Counted from the first letter of the stretch, positions 36,047 to 48,417 are shown. The stretch is DNA of 59,611 nt from Actinomyces oris (GCF_001937445.1 NZ_MSKS01000020.1:1-59611); one strand, 5' to 3'. Notes: a model not told the origin generated them from the letters alone. A program made the numbers and translations.

Positions 36047-36687
36047 TTGGACTCCTCCTCACCCTTGCCCAGGAACGCGTCCAGGCCAGAGGCCGTGAAG
36101 ACGACGTCGTCGGACTTGAGAACGTCGTAGGTGTTGAGCTGGTCGGCCCACAGGACGTGCGCCTCGGGGGCGTTGCGCAGGCTGAGCCTGGACAGGTCGT
36201 CCTGACGGTCCACGATCACCAGAGCCTTGCGGTCGGTGAGGTTGCGCAGCGCGACCAGGGCGTTCTTGGTGGAGGGCACCGTGGTGGTGACGAACTCGGT
36301 GATGACGTGGACGCGGCCGTTGCGGGCGCGGTCGGACAGGGCGCTGCGCAGGGCGGCGGCCTTCATCTTCTTGGGGGTCCGCTGGGTGTAGTCGCGCGGC
36401 TGCGGGCCGTGGACGGTGCCACCGCCGACGAACTGCGGGGCGCGGGTCGAGCCCTGGCGGGCGCGGCCGGTGCCCTTCTGGCGGTAGGGCTTGCGGCCAC
36501 CGCCGCGGACGTCGCCGCGGGTCTTGGTGGCGTGGGTGCCCTGGCGGGCCGCGGCCAGCTGGCCGACGACCACCTGGTGCATGAGCGGAATGTTGAGGGG
36601 GGCGTCGAAGATCTCGGCGGGCAGCTCGACGCTGCCGGTCTTCTTGCCCGTAGAGTCGACGACGTCGACGGTGAGTGCCTCAGTCAT
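36043..36687 (-). CDS. rplD: Ribosomal protein L4
   Basis: The 214-aa protein has the extended tunnel loop: [74 protein letters not shown]. The globular remainder is of normal length. In E. coli L4 represses its own S10 operon; no matching leader structure could be demonstrated here. It lies between rplC (4 bp gap) and rplW (4 bp overlap). Confidence 0.97.
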   Translation of the reverse strand: MTEALTVDVVDSTGKKTGSVELPAEIFDAPLNIPLMHQVVVGQLAAARQGTHATKTRGDVRGGGRKPYRQKGTGRARQGSTRAPQFVGGGTVHGPQPRDYTQRTPKKMKAAALRSALSDRARNGRVHVITEFVTTTVPSTKNALVALRNLTDRKALVIVDRQDDLSRLSLRNAPEAHVLWADQLNTYDVLKSDDVVFTASGLDAFLGKGEEESK

Positions 36688-36691
36688 GGTC

Positions 36692-37360
36692 TCAGGCTCC
36701 CTTCACGGCGGTGCGGACGACGACGACCGAGCCCTTGGGGCCGGGGATCGCGCCGTTGACGAGCAGAACGCCCTTGTCAACGTCGACGCCGCGGATCTTG
36801 AGGTTCTGGACGGTGCGGCGCGCGTGGCCCATACGGCCGGCCATGCGCAGGCCCTTGAAGATGCGTCCGGGGGTGGCGCAGGCGCCGATGGAGCCGGGCT
36901 TGCGGTGGTTGCGGTGAGCACCGTGGGAGGCGCCCACACCGGCGAAGCCGTGGCGCTTCATGACACCGGCGAACCCCTTACCCTTGGAGGTTCCGGTGAC
37001 GTCGACCAGCTGGCCGACCTCGAAGGTGTCAGCGGCCAGCTCCTGGCCGGGGGTGAACTCCGACGCCAGGGAGGTGCGGACCTCCGCCACGTGGCGGCGG
37101 GGCTCGACCCCGGCCTTGGCGAAGTGACCGGCGAGCGGCTTGGTGACCTTGCGGGCGTCGATGTCGCCGAAGGCGAGCTGAACGGCCTCGTAGCCATCGG
37201 TCTCGATGGTGCGGACCTGGGTCACGACGTTGGTGTCGACCCGGACGACGGTCACGGGGCGCAGGACCCCGTTCTCGTCCCAGATCTGCGTCATGCCGAG
37301 CTTGGTGCCGAGCAGCGCCTTGGCAGGCGCGGCGGCAGCCGGCGTGTTAAGCGTTGTCAT
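36692..37360 (-). CDS. rplC: Ribosomal protein L3
   Basis: The 222-aa protein begins in its conserved part at [36 protein letters not shown]. It has the central [63 protein letters not shown] that reaches the peptidyl-transferase centre. It is 8 bp after rpsJ. Confidence 0.98.
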   Translation of the reverse strand: MTTLNTPAAAAPAKALLGTKLGMTQIWDENGVLRPVTVVRVDTNVVTQVRTIETDGYEAVQLAFGDIDARKVTKPLAGHFAKAGVEPRRHVAEVRTSLASEFTPGQELAADTFEVGQLVDVTGTSKGKGFAGVMKRHGFAGVGASHGAHRNHRKPGSIGACATPGRIFKGLRMAGRMGHARRTVQNLKIRGVDVDKGVLLVNGAIPGPKGSVVVVRTAVKGA

Positions 37361-37368
37361 GGCAGTCC

Positions 37369-37677
37369 TCAGAGCTTGATCTCGATGTTGACGTCAGCGG
37401 GCAGGTCGAGACGCATGAGCGAGTCGACGGCCTTGGGCGTCGGGTCGACGATGTCGATCAGCCGCTTGTGCGTGCGCATCTCGAAGTGCTCGCGGCTGTC
37501 CTTGTACTTGTGCGGCGACCGGATCACGCAGAACACGTTCTTCTCGGTCGGCAGCGGCACCGGGCCCACGACCGTCGCACCAGCGCGGGTCACGACGTCG
37601 ACGATCTTGCGCGCCGAGGAGTCAATGACCTCGTGGTCGTAGGACTTGAGCCGGATGCGGATCTTCTGTCCCGCCAT
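37369..37677 (-). CDS. rpsJ: Ribosomal protein S10
   Basis: The 102-aa protein begins the S10 operon; it also serves as NusE in antitermination. [102 protein letters not shown] matches end to end. ATG at 37677 is the family start; the frame is open for 65 more codons upstream but without homology. GAGAGG lies about 11 bases upstream. Confidence 0.98.
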   Translation of the reverse strand: MAGQKIRIRLKSYDHEVIDSSARKIVDVVTRAGATVVGPVPLPTEKNVFCVIRSPHKYKDSREHFEMRTHKRLIDIVDPTPKAVDSLMRLDLPADVNIEIKL

Positions 37678-37934
37678 GGCGCCTAACCTCTCTTGTACTT
37701 GCTTCTGGCCGGTCCACGCGCTCGGGCGTGTCGCTTCAGGACGCGCGCCACTCCCGTGAGGGAAGGCGGTGAACCGGTCTGGACACACGGAAACCCGTTC
37801 AGGAGGAACGGGTCCGTCAGAATGAATCCCGGGGAGTCCCGGGGCGGCACAACCAGGGGCGCACAGGCGCACACCCTTGGCCGGCCGGATTACGTTATCA
37901 GGGCTCGCCCGGACAGCGGAACCCAGGATGGGGC
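37678..37934 (-). promoter_or_regulatory. Leader region of the S10 operon with a hairpin
   Basis: This 257-bp gap on the minus strand lies between the sortase stop and rpsJ. An 8-bp perfect stem (ACCCGTTC at 37793-37800, complement 37806-37813, loop AGGAG) could be a sortase terminator or part of the rpsJ leader. TAACGT at the complement of about 37891-37896 is the best -10 candidate. No -35 of quality was found. Confidence 0.4.
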
Positions 37935-39173
37935 CTAGAGCCTGTGAGTCCGCCCACTGGCCCCCGCGCTCGGGCGTGTCGCGTCCAGCACCGGGATCTC
38001 GGCGGTGTCGATGAGCTCCTCGTCATCCCATCGGGCGGACGGCGCCGACAGGGACGCGATCTCCTCCAGTAGCGCCAGGTTCTCCATCTCGGAGGGCTGG
38101 GGCGGGACCGGCAGGTCGGTGAACCACCGTTGGGGCTCGACACCGGCGTCGTCGTCCATCCAGATCCGCATCTGCTCCGCCCAGGTCTGGGGACGCGGCT
38201 CCTGCTCCGCCTCACGGGCCCTGGCCAGGCCCCGCTCCTTGACCCTCGCCGCCGCGTAGCCCGAGCGCCACAGGTACAGCCCGACGACGATGAGCCCCGC
38301 CGCCAGACCCACGGCCCACCAGGGGAAGTGGGGAACGTCAGGGCGCTTGCCCGCCGCCGCAAGGTCCTTTGCCGGGGTCGGGTAGATGCGCTCGCCGGTC
38401 AGCAGGATGCGGTGGGTGTTGATGCCCAGGGGCGTGCAGGTCACCAGGGTGAGCAGGTCCTTGCCCTCCTCGGCGCGCAGGGCCTCGGTCTCCTCGGGCT
38501 CGACGACCTTGGTGCTGGTGACCCGGTAGGTGAGGACCTCCCCGAAGACCTCAACGATGAGACTGTCACCGGTCTTGACCTTGTCCAGGTTGGTGAACAT
38601 GGTGGCCTCGGCCAGGCCGCGGTGCCCGGTGATGACCGAGCGAGTCCCCTTTCCCCCGACCGGCAGTGAGGTGCCCTCCAGGTGCCCCAGGCCCTTGAGC
38701 AGGGTGTCGTCGGCCGTGCCGTGGTAGACGGGCAGGTCCAGGGAGATGGAGGGAATCTTGAGCCGGGCCATGAGGCCCTCGTTGTTGGCCTTGAGGATGT
38801 TGGCGTACCTCAGGGAGCTGTCCTTGCTGGAGCCGGCGCCGGTGGGGACGTGGTTGTTGGCCTCCAGGACCGCTCCGGCAGACAGGGCGTCGTTGTACGC
38901 GTGAGCCTGCTCGATCTGGGTCTTGGCGTCGGGACGTGCCCCATCGACCTGGGCGGAGTAGTCGGCAGTCACCTTCGACTGGTTGTACTGGGAGATCCAG
39001 GAGGCCGCCGTCGGATAGGTCAGCAGCCCCATGCCGACGATCGCCATGATGGCGGTGATGAGCGCAGAGACCGATAGGCGCCAGGTACGGGGACGACGGT
39101 GCTTCTGGAGGCTCGAGGCGCGTGTTCGCGGAGTCCGGGCGGTGCGGGGTGTGCGTGCTTTGCGGGAGATCAT
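37935..39173 (-). CDS. srtC2: Class C (pilin-polymerising) sortase of the fimbrial operon
   Basis: The 412-aa transpeptidase links fimbrial subunits through their sorting signals. It has an N-terminal membrane segment (about 31-53), then the sortase fold. His about 184 lies in VITGHRG, catalytic Cys about 246 in TLVTCTP and Arg about 255 in [12 protein letters not shown] second membrane segment ([18 protein letters not shown]) lies near 283-302, as in class C enzymes. A cytoplasmic acidic tail of about 100 residues follows, longer than usual. The canonical DPW/DPF lid motif is not evident. ATG at 39173 has GAGG upstream; a longer start is possible. It is the last gene after fimB-fimA, behind a strong hairpin that should lower its expression. 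Confidence 0.88.
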   Translation of the reverse strand: MISRKARTPRTARTPRTRASSLQKHRRPRTWRLSVSALITAIMAIVGMGLLTYPTAASWISQYNQSKVTADYSAQVDGARPDAKTQIEQAHAYNDALSAGAVLEANNHVPTGAGSSKDSSLRYANILKANNEGLMARLKIPSISLDLPVYHGTADDTLLKGLGHLEGTSLPVGGKGTRSVITGHRGLAEATMFTNLDKVKTGDSLIVEVFGEVLTYRVTSTKVVEPEETEALRAEEGKDLLTLVTCTPLGINTHRILLTGERIYPTPAKDLAAAGKRPDVPHFPWWAVGLAAGLIVVGLYLWRSGYAAARVKERGLARAREAEQEPRPQTWAEQMRIWMDDDAGVEPQRWFTDLPVPPQPSEMENLALLEEIASLSAPSARWDDEELIDTAEIPVLDATRPSAGASGRTHRL

Positions 39174-39365
39174 GGGGCCTCGTGCGCTTCCAGGGTCGGG
39201 TGGACGGGGTGGGGATGGTGCGGGGTCGCACATGACGGTGCAGGCGCTCGACGGAACGAGGTCCGCCGAGTGCCTGCACCGCTTCCGCTCGGGCCACGAC
39301 CTCACGATCGAGACAGGCTCAGAACCCGGTCACGACGCGGTTGAGGCGAGGCTCTTGCGGTTGTG

Positions 39366-39401
39366 GCTGTCGGCCGGGGCCCACGGGCCCCGGCCGACAG
39401 C
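39366..39401 (-). terminator. Strong hairpin between fimA and the sortase gene
   Basis: A perfect 16-bp stem (GCTGTCGGCCGGGGCC at 39366-39381 with 39386-39401) and a CACG loop lie 8 bp past the fimA stop. It probably lets only part of the transcription pass into the sortase gene, or protects the fimA message 3' end. That would give abundant shaft pilin and little enzyme. Confidence 0.8.
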
Positions 39402-39409
39402 GGTTGTCA

Positions 39410-41017
39410 TCAGGCAGCGAGGTTCGCGCTGTGCTTGCGCTCGCGGTAGCGGGCCACCAGGACGGAGCCGACGGCGATCATCAGCAGGGACGCGCCGGAG
39501 GCGGTCAGGATGAGCATGCCGTTGGCACCGGTCAGGGGCAGGCCCGGGACCGACTGCTTGGTGTTCTCGACGGTGACGTTGTCCGTGGTCACGTCGCCTG
39601 CCTTGACCTGGACGGCGGTCACGGCATCGTCACCGGCGGGCAGGACGTAGCCGGCGGGCGCCTTGGTCTCAACCAGGACGTAGCAGCGCTCAGTGGCGTT
39701 GACCTTGTTGTCGCGGCTCGCGCCCTCAATGGAGTCAGAGACAAACAGGCCCTTGATGCCGATGGTGCCGTCGCTGCCCGTGGTCAGCGTGGTCTCGCCG
39801 TTGATGGCAATGGGGTCGCCCTCCTTCTCCTTGGAGCAGGTGCCGGCGTAGGCGTCCTTGGCCTTGTACAGCTGGAACTCAGCACCCTTGAGGCCCGCCT
39901 TGTCCTGGCCCTGCTGGTGGCTGTCAACCTTCTTGATCGTCAGGTCACCCCAGTGGGACGTCACCTCGTTGGAGGTCGGGGGGTTGTCGGGGTTCGTCGG
40001 GGGCGTCTCAGGAGTCGGGGGCTGCTCGGCGTAGACGGTGTCGCTGATCACCTGGGCCCGGTTCGTGATGGCGCCGTTGTTGCCGGTCTTGGTCACCTTG
40101 CCCTGGAAGACGGCGGACACCTTCTTGCCGGGGGCGTCCTTGATCTTCTGCAGACCGGAGGCGGTGAAGGTGACGGTCACGGTCTGACCGTTGGTGTCCA
40201 CCTTGTAGTCGGTGGGCTGCAGGGTCGTGCCCTCGAGGGAGACCTCAGTGGCGGTCACCTCCGTGAGGCGGTCGTCCAGGGTGTCCCGGAGCTGGAAGTA
40301 CTTGTAGTAGGACTTGGCGTCGAGAGTCGGCGCCGAAGAAGTCACCGGGAACTTGATGAGGGAGCCGACACCGTAGCCGTTGAGCTTCTGCTCCTGGATA
40401 CTCTTCTGAACGTCAATGGCCTCGTTCTTGGGGTAGGCGTGGACGTCGTAGATCCACTGGCCGTCGGCACCCGCAGCGGTGTTCGGGTGAGGAATCGTCA
40501 CCACGAAGGGCTTGGCCTTCTGAACGATGTCTCCAGGAGCCTTGGTCTCGCACACGAGGTAGGCCTGGACCGGCATGTCCGGAATCTTGGCGACGCCCTC
40601 ATCGCTGGTCTCCGGGGAGGCCATACCTTCACCGAACGTGTGCGTTCCCAGCGTGGGGGCCGCGGGGTTAGCGCAGGCGCTGTCCGGCACGCCGGCCTTG
40701 GACAGATTGTTGATCGTGTCCCACCCAGCGGGGTCCTTCAGGTTGATGTCGGTGATCGGGTAAGCAGTGAAGACGACGCCCGGGACGGGCTCGCCCTTGT
40801 TGTCATTGGTCACGGAGGCACCAGCGGGGGTTCCGATGGGATTGTCGTCTCCAATGATGTGCTTGTGGATGGTCAGGGAACCCTTCGCATCCTCCTTGAT
40901 GTTTCCGTAGTTGGCGTTCTCGGCCTGGGCCATGGGGGCCAGGCCGAGCACGGCCAGAGTGAGGACACCGGCTGCGGCAGCAGCCCGACGCCCCAGCGCA
41001 CTGGCGTTGTACTTCAT
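39410..41017 (-). CDS. fimA: Major fimbrial shaft pilin (FimA, type 2 fimbriae)
   Basis: The 535-aa precursor has a Sec signal ending MAQA/EN (about residue 32). The pilin motif WIYDVHAYPK with its likely linking Lys (about 197) and an E-box-like YVLVETKAPAGY (about 446-457) support intramolecular isopeptide bonds. The sorting signal is LPLTG (about 493-497), followed by a hydrophobic helix and RYRERK. The N-terminus strongly resembles what I recall of FimA of oral Actinomyces type 2 fimbriae, which bind galactose-containing receptors and support coaggregation. AAAGGA lies upstream of the ATG. It is the middle gene of fimB-fimA-srtC. Confidence 0.85.
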   Translation of the reverse strand: MKYNASALGRRAAAAAGVLTLAVLGLAPMAQAENANYGNIKEDAKGSLTIHKHIIGDDNPIGTPAGASVTNDNKGEPVPGVVFTAYPITDINLKDPAGWDTINNLSKAGVPDSACANPAAPTLGTHTFGEGMASPETSDEGVAKIPDMPVQAYLVCETKAPGDIVQKAKPFVVTIPHPNTAAGADGQWIYDVHAYPKNEAIDVQKSIQEQKLNGYGVGSLIKFPVTSSAPTLDAKSYYKYFQLRDTLDDRLTEVTATEVSLEGTTLQPTDYKVDTNGQTVTVTFTASGLQKIKDAPGKKVSAVFQGKVTKTGNNGAITNRAQVISDTVYAEQPPTPETPPTNPDNPPTSNEVTSHWGDLTIKKVDSHQQGQDKAGLKGAEFQLYKAKDAYAGTCSKEKEGDPIAINGETTLTTGSDGTIGIKGLFVSDSIEGASRDNKVNATERCYVLVETKAPAGYVLPAGDDAVTAVQVKAGDVTTDNVTVENTKQSVPGLPLTGANGMLILTASGASLLMIAVGSVLVARYRERKHSANLAA

Positions 41018-41171
41018 GGGTTGGGATTCCTTTCACTGTGCGCCGCGGGGAGATGCGAGCGCGTGGCAGAGGTGGGATGTGGATAGGGAGTGCTTCTCCG
41101 GTGGACGACTCCGTCTTGCCCGACGGCGTCACCGGCGCCTCCGACCTTTCATGCACGGGTCGGCGGACGAA

Positions 41172-44042
41172 TCAGTCCAGGTTGCGGTGACGGCGCCTCC
41201 TTAGGAGTCCGGTGGAGATCGCGACAGCGGAGACGACCGCGCCCGCGATCAGGAAGATGTGCGCACCGCGTCCACCCGTCAGAGGCAGGCGGGGGGTGGC
41301 CGCCTTCTCGTTGGTGAAGGCCTTCGAGAAGGAGTACTGGAGGGCATCGGGTTTGATGGCGAAGCTGCGGCTCGTCGTGTCAAGTCGGTAGCCCGCGGGA
41401 GCCCGCTTCTCCACCAGGGAGTAGGAACGCGTGTCCCAGGGCAGACCGGTCACGGTGAAGGAACCGGCTGCGGGGTCCGTGTCGGCGTAGGGGCCGCCCG
41501 GGCACCGTCCTCTGCCACCGGTGATGACACAGTCGGTGACGGTGGTCCTGGCCGGGACTCCGGGGCCGCTGAGCGTCCACTCCGAGCCGCCAAGGGCGTG
41601 CCCGCTCATGTCCTGCTTCTTCCAGGACACCGATCCGGTCAGACGCTGATTGGTCACGGCGCCCTTGGCGACGCCCGTGGTGTCCTTCAAGCCGGCTTTG
41701 AGGTTGGCGCCGGAGACGTCGTCGAAGGCCAGAGTCTTCTCCAGACGCTGGTAGCCGCTGGGAGTGGTCTTCTCGGTGATGGAGTAGCTCCCCCACGGCA
41801 GCCCGGTGACGTCGAAGACGCCGGGAGCCGGGTTGGTGTCCTTGTAGGCGCCGGTGCGGCAGCCGGCCGCCTGGCAGTCCTCGACGACGGTGCCGGCGGG
41901 GACGCCGGGACCGGTGAGCGTCCACGTGGTGCCGCCCAAGGGCGTCTTGCCGTCCTGATCGACCTTGGTCCAGGACAGCGCCCCGGGCTTGGTCGTGTTG
42001 GTGACCGAGCAGGTGATGCGATCGGTTCCCCTCACCCGGATAGTGGATCCGGACAGGCTCGAGCCGCCCCAGTTACCGACCGTGCCGGGGGTTTGAGAAC
42101 AGCGCCATGCGCTCGCCTCGTACCCTGGCGCCTGGGGATTCGTGGAGGACTCGCTGAGCCCGTACTGTCCTGGACGCGTGACCTTGATCCCGGTGTCGAC
42201 GGTGCCGGTCACCTGCAGGGATGCGGCGCCGCCGTTGCCCTGCTGGGCCTTGAGGGTCCACTGGTCGGCCCCGAGGGCCTTGACCTGCCCGGTGTAGGGG
42301 GCCTGGACGTTCTTGACGAGCTGGATGGTGGGGACGCGAACGGCGAGCCGGTAGTCCTCAACCTCACCGTCCATCGTGCTGCCGGTGGGTTTGAGGTCGA
42401 CACCTGCCTTAGCCGTCCGCACCCGCAGGTAGGTGTGGGGCTGAGATCCGGTTTCCCCGTCGATGCTGCGTACGACGTCCTCGGGCACGGTCCATCTCAA
42501 CGTGGCATTCGACCTGCCGTCACACGTCACCTGGGCGCTCTTCTCAGCGGGATCGAACACACCGTTGTGGTTCCAGTCGATCCAGCCGGCGACTGCTCCC
42601 CCTCCGTTGCAACGGGCGTTGAGGGTGACGTTCTGGCCCGGAGCGGTTTCGATGCCTGCGGCGGGGATGGTGACACCGTCCTCGTCGTTGCCGTACCAGC
42701 CGTCGTTGTCATCGCCGTCGGCCCCGTCGCTGAAATGCTGCTGAGGCTCGGCGTCGATCGAGGAACCCAGGTAGGGTCCTGAGGCGTACATGCGGGTGGT
42801 GTTGATGAGACGACCGCCGAAGAGGTCGTAGCCGTTGCGGCTCGTGACCTCACCACCGTCCCACTTGGGCTGCAGGAGAGCAGAGGCGCTGCCGTAGGAA
42901 GCGGGGGCATCCCCGAAGTCGGTGGCCAGGACCAGCCCCAGGGCGACGGCGGAGTAGCCGGATCCTTGCATGGTGATGGTGGCGCTAGTCGCCCCTTCCA
43001 TGAACATGGACACTGCGGGCCCGCCGATGCCGTTGGGCTTGGAGTAACCTCCGCCGTTCTGGTAGACGCACTCCTGCGCCGTGTTGTCCAACCGCAGGGT
43101 GCGGTTCCCGTCGGACAGGGTCGCGCGGGTAGTGACCGGCCGCCCAGTGCCTCCTCTCGTGTCGGTGCAGTTGTTGGAACGCCCGCCATCGAGGAGACGC
43201 CAGGTGACTCGCTGGTTGTTGGGGACCTGGGCCTGGATCCACTCGCCGTCGAAGGGCTCATTGGTGCTCCCGGGGTTGGAGGCCTCGGCGTCGGCGAAGA
43301 CCAGGCCGTTGAGACCCACCGGCGTGGAGCTGCCGTCGGGGGCCTGGAGGGTCGCCGAGCAGGAGACGTCGAAGCTGATGCGCGAGTATCCGCCCGTGGG
43401 GGTGCGGTCCGCCCGGCGGTCGTTCTTGTCCTTGCCGTCCCAGGTCTTGTCCCCGTTGTAGGCGTAGCCATTGGCCAGCCCAATGACCATCTGGTTGTGG
43501 TTGACGTAGTCCTTCGGGTACGTCAGACCACTGTGCCACTCCGAGCTGCCGTCGCTCCACCCCCCGGCGCCCCCGATGTTGTAGAGGTTGTCGAGGATGT
43601 CGCCGGCCCAGGTACCGGGAATGGTGGCGACCAGCGGGCCACGAGCAAGATCGTCAGGAAACCCCTTCTGATGGCCAATGTGCTTGAGATTGGACAGGTT
43701 GCAGGTGGTGACTAGATAGCCGGCCTCCCCCATGTCACGGTAGTTGGTGAAGGTCTTGCGCTGCCCGTAGTCGAGCACGGGGACATTCGGCTTGGTTTGG
43801 CCGGCGAAGTTGCTGTCATAGTCCGCCCACTGGAGCCACTGGATAGTGTCCCGGTACCAGCTGGTACCACCCTGGGCGAAGACCGCCGGAAGCGCATCGG
43901 CTGGAAGTCCCCTCGGGGCCGCCCCGGCAGAAGGCTGCTCAGTGCCCACAAGCGCCGCTGCGACGCAGGTGAGTGCCGCAGCGCCGGCGACGAGCTTACG
44001 CAGGCGAGGCAGGATGGCACGACGACGCAGCAAAGGAAACAC
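41172..44042 (-). CDS. fimB: Fimbrial tip adhesin (FimB-like), LPXTG surface protein
   Basis: The 956-aa secreted protein has a basic N-terminus and signal helix (LVAGAAALTCVAAALVG). A ~350-residue adhesin head follows, similar in pattern to surface-attached CshA/collagen-type heads (QGGTSWYRDTIQWLQWADY). Next is a GEVED domain with DFGDAPASYG and Asp-rich, possibly calcium-binding repeats (DGADGDDNDGWYGNDEDGV). Two or three SpaA/Cna-B-like domains follow (KVDQDGKTPLGGTTWTLTGPG; KKQDMSGHALGGSEWTLSGPG) with E-box-like SLVEKRAPAGY, then LPLTG (about 919-923), membrane helix and RRRRHR. It lies first in the operon, as expected for the type 2 fimbrial tip. Start ATG at 44042. Confidence 0.85.
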   Translation of the reverse strand: MFPLLRRRAILPRLRKLVAGAAALTCVAAALVGTEQPSAGAAPRGLPADALPAVFAQGGTSWYRDTIQWLQWADYDSNFAGQTKPNVPVLDYGQRKTFTNYRDMGEAGYLVTTCNLSNLKHIGHQKGFPDDLARGPLVATIPGTWAGDILDNLYNIGGAGGWSDGSSEWHSGLTYPKDYVNHNQMVIGLANGYAYNGDKTWDGKDKNDRRADRTPTGGYSRISFDVSCSATLQAPDGSSTPVGLNGLVFADAEASNPGSTNEPFDGEWIQAQVPNNQRVTWRLLDGGRSNNCTDTRGGTGRPVTTRATLSDGNRTLRLDNTAQECVYQNGGGYSKPNGIGGPAVSMFMEGATSATITMQGSGYSAVALGLVLATDFGDAPASYGSASALLQPKWDGGEVTSRNGYDLFGGRLINTTRMYASGPYLGSSIDAEPQQHFSDGADGDDNDGWYGNDEDGVTIPAAGIETAPGQNVTLNARCNGGGAVAGWIDWNHNGVFDPAEKSAQVTCDGRSNATLRWTVPEDVVRSIDGETGSQPHTYLRVRTAKAGVDLKPTGSTMDGEVEDYRLAVRVPTIQLVKNVQAPYTGQVKALGADQWTLKAQQGNGGAASLQVTGTVDTGIKVTRPGQYGLSESSTNPQAPGYEASAWRCSQTPGTVGNWGGSSLSGSTIRVRGTDRITCSVTNTTKPGALSWTKVDQDGKTPLGGTTWTLTGPGVPAGTVVEDCQAAGCRTGAYKDTNPAPGVFDVTGLPWGSYSITEKTTPSGYQRLEKTLAFDDVSGANLKAGLKDTTGVAKGAVTNQRLTGSVSWKKQDMSGHALGGSEWTLSGPGVPARTTVTDCVITGGRGRCPGGPYADTDPAAGSFTVTGLPWDTRSYSLVEKRAPAGYRLDTTSRSFAIKPDALQYSFSKAFTNEKAATPRLPLTGGRGAHIFLIAGAVVSAVAISTGLLRRRRHRNLD

Positions 44043-44290
44043 TCCACTTCATGAGAACTCAACGGCACTGGGTTCGCCCGCAAATGGGCGTCGACATCCA
44101 GGTGCCTGGTGACAGTGGATAACCTAGTTGACGAAATCGGGCAATACGGGGTCGGTGATGGATCTGAAATCGTCCGTTATGGCATTGCGACACCATTCAT
44201 TACGCTGGTATCACAAAAACTAAGAAATAGTGTCATTCACATTTCTATTCATATTCGCGGTAGGCCGCGCCATTGCCCATGGTGGAACAC
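44043..44290 (-). promoter_or_regulatory. AT-richer upstream region of the fimbrial operon
   Basis: These roughly 250 bp between the tuf terminator and fimB are markedly AT-richer than their surroundings, as expected for a promoter. On the minus strand TTGCCC followed 16 bases later by TTATCC (complement of about 44119-44146) is the best -35/-10 pair I can find. No coding sequence is seen. Confidence 0.35.
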
Positions 44291-44295
44291 AAAAA

Positions 44296-44337
44296 AGACC
44301 TCCCCGGTCAGAGCGGCTGCTCTGACCGGGGAGGTCT
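44296..44337 (-). terminator. Rho-independent terminator of tuf
   Basis: A perfect 19-bp stem (AGACCTCCCCGGTCAGAGC at 44296-44314, complement 44319-44337) is followed on the minus strand by T6. It lies 31 bp past the tuf stop. It separates the str operon from the fimbrial operon and is the most classical terminator in the window. Confidence 0.93.
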
Positions 44338-44368
44338 GTGCTACGCGGAGGCGCAGGGCGTCAGCGGG

Positions 44369-45559
44369 TCACTTGATGACCTTGGTGACGCGGCCGGAGC
44401 CGACGGTACGGCCACCCTCACGGATGGCGAAGCCGAGGCCCTCCTCCATGGCGATGGGCTGGATGAGCTCGACGGTCATCTCGGTGGTGTCGCCGGGCAT
44501 GACCATCTCGGTACCCTCGGGGAGGGTGATGACGCCGGTGACGTCCGTGGTACGGAAGTAGAACTGCGGACGGTAGTTCGAGTAGAAGGGGTTGTGGCGG
44601 CCGCCCTCGTCCTTGGTGAGGATGTAGACGTGGCCCTCGAACTCGGTGTGCGGGGTGATGGAGCCGGGCTTGCAGACGACCTGGCCGCGCTCGACGTCCT
44701 CGCGACGGGTGCCGCGCAGGAGCAGACCGCAGTTCTCGCCGGCCCAGGCCTCGTCCATCTGCTTGTGGAACATCTCGATACCGGTGACCGTGGTCTTCTG
44801 GGCCTCGCGGATACCGAGGATCTCGACCTCGGAGTTGATCGGGAGCTTGCCGCGCTCCACACGACCGGTGACGACGGTGCCGCGACCGGTGATGGTGAAG
44901 ACGTCCTCGATGGGCATGAGGAAGGGCTTGTCCATGTCACGCTCAGGGGTGGGGATGTACTCGTCCACCGCGTCCATGAGCTCCTTGATCTTGCCGGCCC
45001 ACTCGGCGTCGCCCTCGAGGGCCTTGAGAGCGGAGACGCGGATGACGGGAGCGTCGTCGCCGTCGTAGTCCTGGGAGGACAGCAGCTCGCGCACCTCCAT
45101 CTCAACCAGGTCGAGGAGCTCCTCGTCGTCCACCATGTCGGACTTGTTGAGGGCCACGAGGAGGGCGGGGACGCCCACCTGGCGGGCGAGCAGGACGTGC
45201 TCGCGGGTCTGGGCCATCGGGCCGTCGGTGGCGGCGACCACGAGGATCGCGCCATCCATCTGGGCGGCACCGGTGATCATGTTCTTGATGTAGTCGGCGT
45301 GCCCGGGGGCGTCGACGTGCGCGTAGTGACGCTTGGCGGTCTCGTACTCGACGTGCGCGATGTTGATGGTGATACCGCGCTGACGCTCCTCAGGAGCCTT
45401 GTCGATCTCGTCGAAGGGGGTGAAGGGGTTCAGCTCGGGGTACTCGTCGTGCAGAACCTTGGAGATCGCAGCGGTCAGCGTCGTCTTACCGTGGTCGACG
45501 TGACCGATCGTTCCGATGTTGACGTGCGGCTTGGTCCGCTCGAACTTGGCCTTGGCCAC
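44369..45559 (-). CDS. tuf: Elongation factor Tu
   Basis: The 396-aa GTPase delivers aminoacyl-tRNA. It has the G motifs [17 protein letters not shown] and NKSD, and the switch I region [26 protein letters not shown]. The domain 2/3 regions are intact ([18 protein letters not shown]). ATG at 45559, with AGGAGG 6 to 12 bases upstream. It follows fusA after a 200-bp gap that includes a hairpin, so it may have extra transcription of its own. A clear terminator ends the unit. Confidence 0.99.
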   Translation of the reverse strand: MAKAKFERTKPHVNIGTIGHVDHGKTTLTAAISKVLHDEYPELNPFTPFDEIDKAPEERQRGITINIAHVEYETAKRHYAHVDAPGHADYIKNMITGAAQMDGAILVVAATDGPMAQTREHVLLARQVGVPALLVALNKSDMVDDEELLDLVEMEVRELLSSQDYDGDDAPVIRVSALKALEGDAEWAGKIKELMDAVDEYIPTPERDMDKPFLMPIEDVFTITGRGTVVTGRVERGKLPINSEVEILGIREAQKTTVTGIEMFHKQMDEAWAGENCGLLLRGTRREDVERGQVVCKPGSITPHTEFEGHVYILTKDEGGRHNPFYSNYRPQFYFRTTDVTGVITLPEGTEMVMPGDTTEMTVELIQPIAMEEGLGFAIREGGRTVGSGRVTKVIK

Positions 45560-45707
45560 TGGTGTCCTCCTGGGACTCGGGTAGTTCTCTTCGTCGGGAT
45601 TCGACTAGCACACATGCTAGCCGCCCGGGCGTCGAGAGTCTCTACTGGTGGATGTTGGAAATCTTACTGAACTGGGTCCCGGTCGGCACCCGAGGGGCGC
45701 CGCCGGG

Positions 45708-45749
45708 CCGGGGTCCGCCACGGTTGCGTGCAGCCGGCGCGGACCCCGG
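45708..45749 (-). terminator. Hairpin between fusA and tuf
   Basis: An 11-bp stem (CCGGGGTCCGC at 45708-45718 with 45739-45749) and a 20-nt loop lie directly after the fusA stop. It may attenuate or stabilise the message; a full terminator is not proven. Confidence 0.5.
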
Positions 45750-45759
45750 TGGCAGGACG

Positions 45760-47901
<2,142 letters not shown>

Positions 47902-47946
47902 TGGTGGTGTCCTTCGTTCGTGTGGGGTACGGAGCTGATTCCGGCA

Positions 47947-48417
47947 CTACCAGCGGTAGTGGGCGAAGGCCTTGTTGGACTCGGCCATGCGGTGCATGTC
48001 CTCGCGGCGCTTGACCGCGGCGCCCAGGCCGTTGGAGGCGTCGAGAATCTCGTTCATGAGACGCTCGGTCATGGTGTTCTCGCGGCGCTGGCGGGAGAAG
48101 TCCACGAGCCAGCGCAGCGCCAGGGTGGTGGCGCGGCCGGGGCGGACCTCGACGGGCACCTGGTAGGTGGCGCCACCGACGCGACGGGAGCGAACCTCCA
48201 GGGCGGGGCGGATGTTGTCCAGAGCGCGCTTGAGGACCGAGACCGGGTCCTGGTCCGTCTTGGAGCGCACGCCCTCCAGGGCGCCGTAGACGATCCGCTC
48301 GGCGGTGGACTTCTTGCCGTCCAGCAGGACGCGGTTGACGAGCTGGGTGACGACCGGCGAGCCGTAGACGGGGTCGACGACGAGCGGGCGCTTGGGTGCG
48401 GGACCCTTACGAGGCAT
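47947..48417 (-). CDS. rpsG: Ribosomal protein S7
   Basis: The 156-aa protein of the small-subunit head includes [42 protein letters not shown], then [33 protein letters not shown] and the C-terminal [19 protein letters not shown]. Normal length. It shares one base with the rpsL stop (TAATG), so translation is coupled. Confidence 0.98.
   Translation of the reverse strand: MPRKGPAPKRPLVVDPVYGSPVVTQLVNRVLLDGKKSTAERIVYGALEGVRSKTDQDPVSVLKRALDNIRPALEVRSRRVGGATYQVPVEVRPGRATTLALRWLVDFSRQRRENTMTERLMNEILDASNGLGAAVKRREDMHRMAESNKAFAHYRW

Noticed and set aside
37369-37872. An S10 protein with a 65-residue N-terminal extension
   Set aside because: The extra residues derive from the leader region and have no homology; the ATG at 37677 starts the conserved sequence exactly.
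39341-41086. A 581-codon plus-strand frame rich in Gly and Val
   Set aside because: It is antisense to fimA, which has a signal peptide, pilin motif and LPLTG; the plus frame has none of these.
44228-44240. A CATTCAC half-site upstream of fimB matching the flp dyad
   Set aside because: Only one half is present, so a shared regulator between fimbriae and Tad pilus is not supported.
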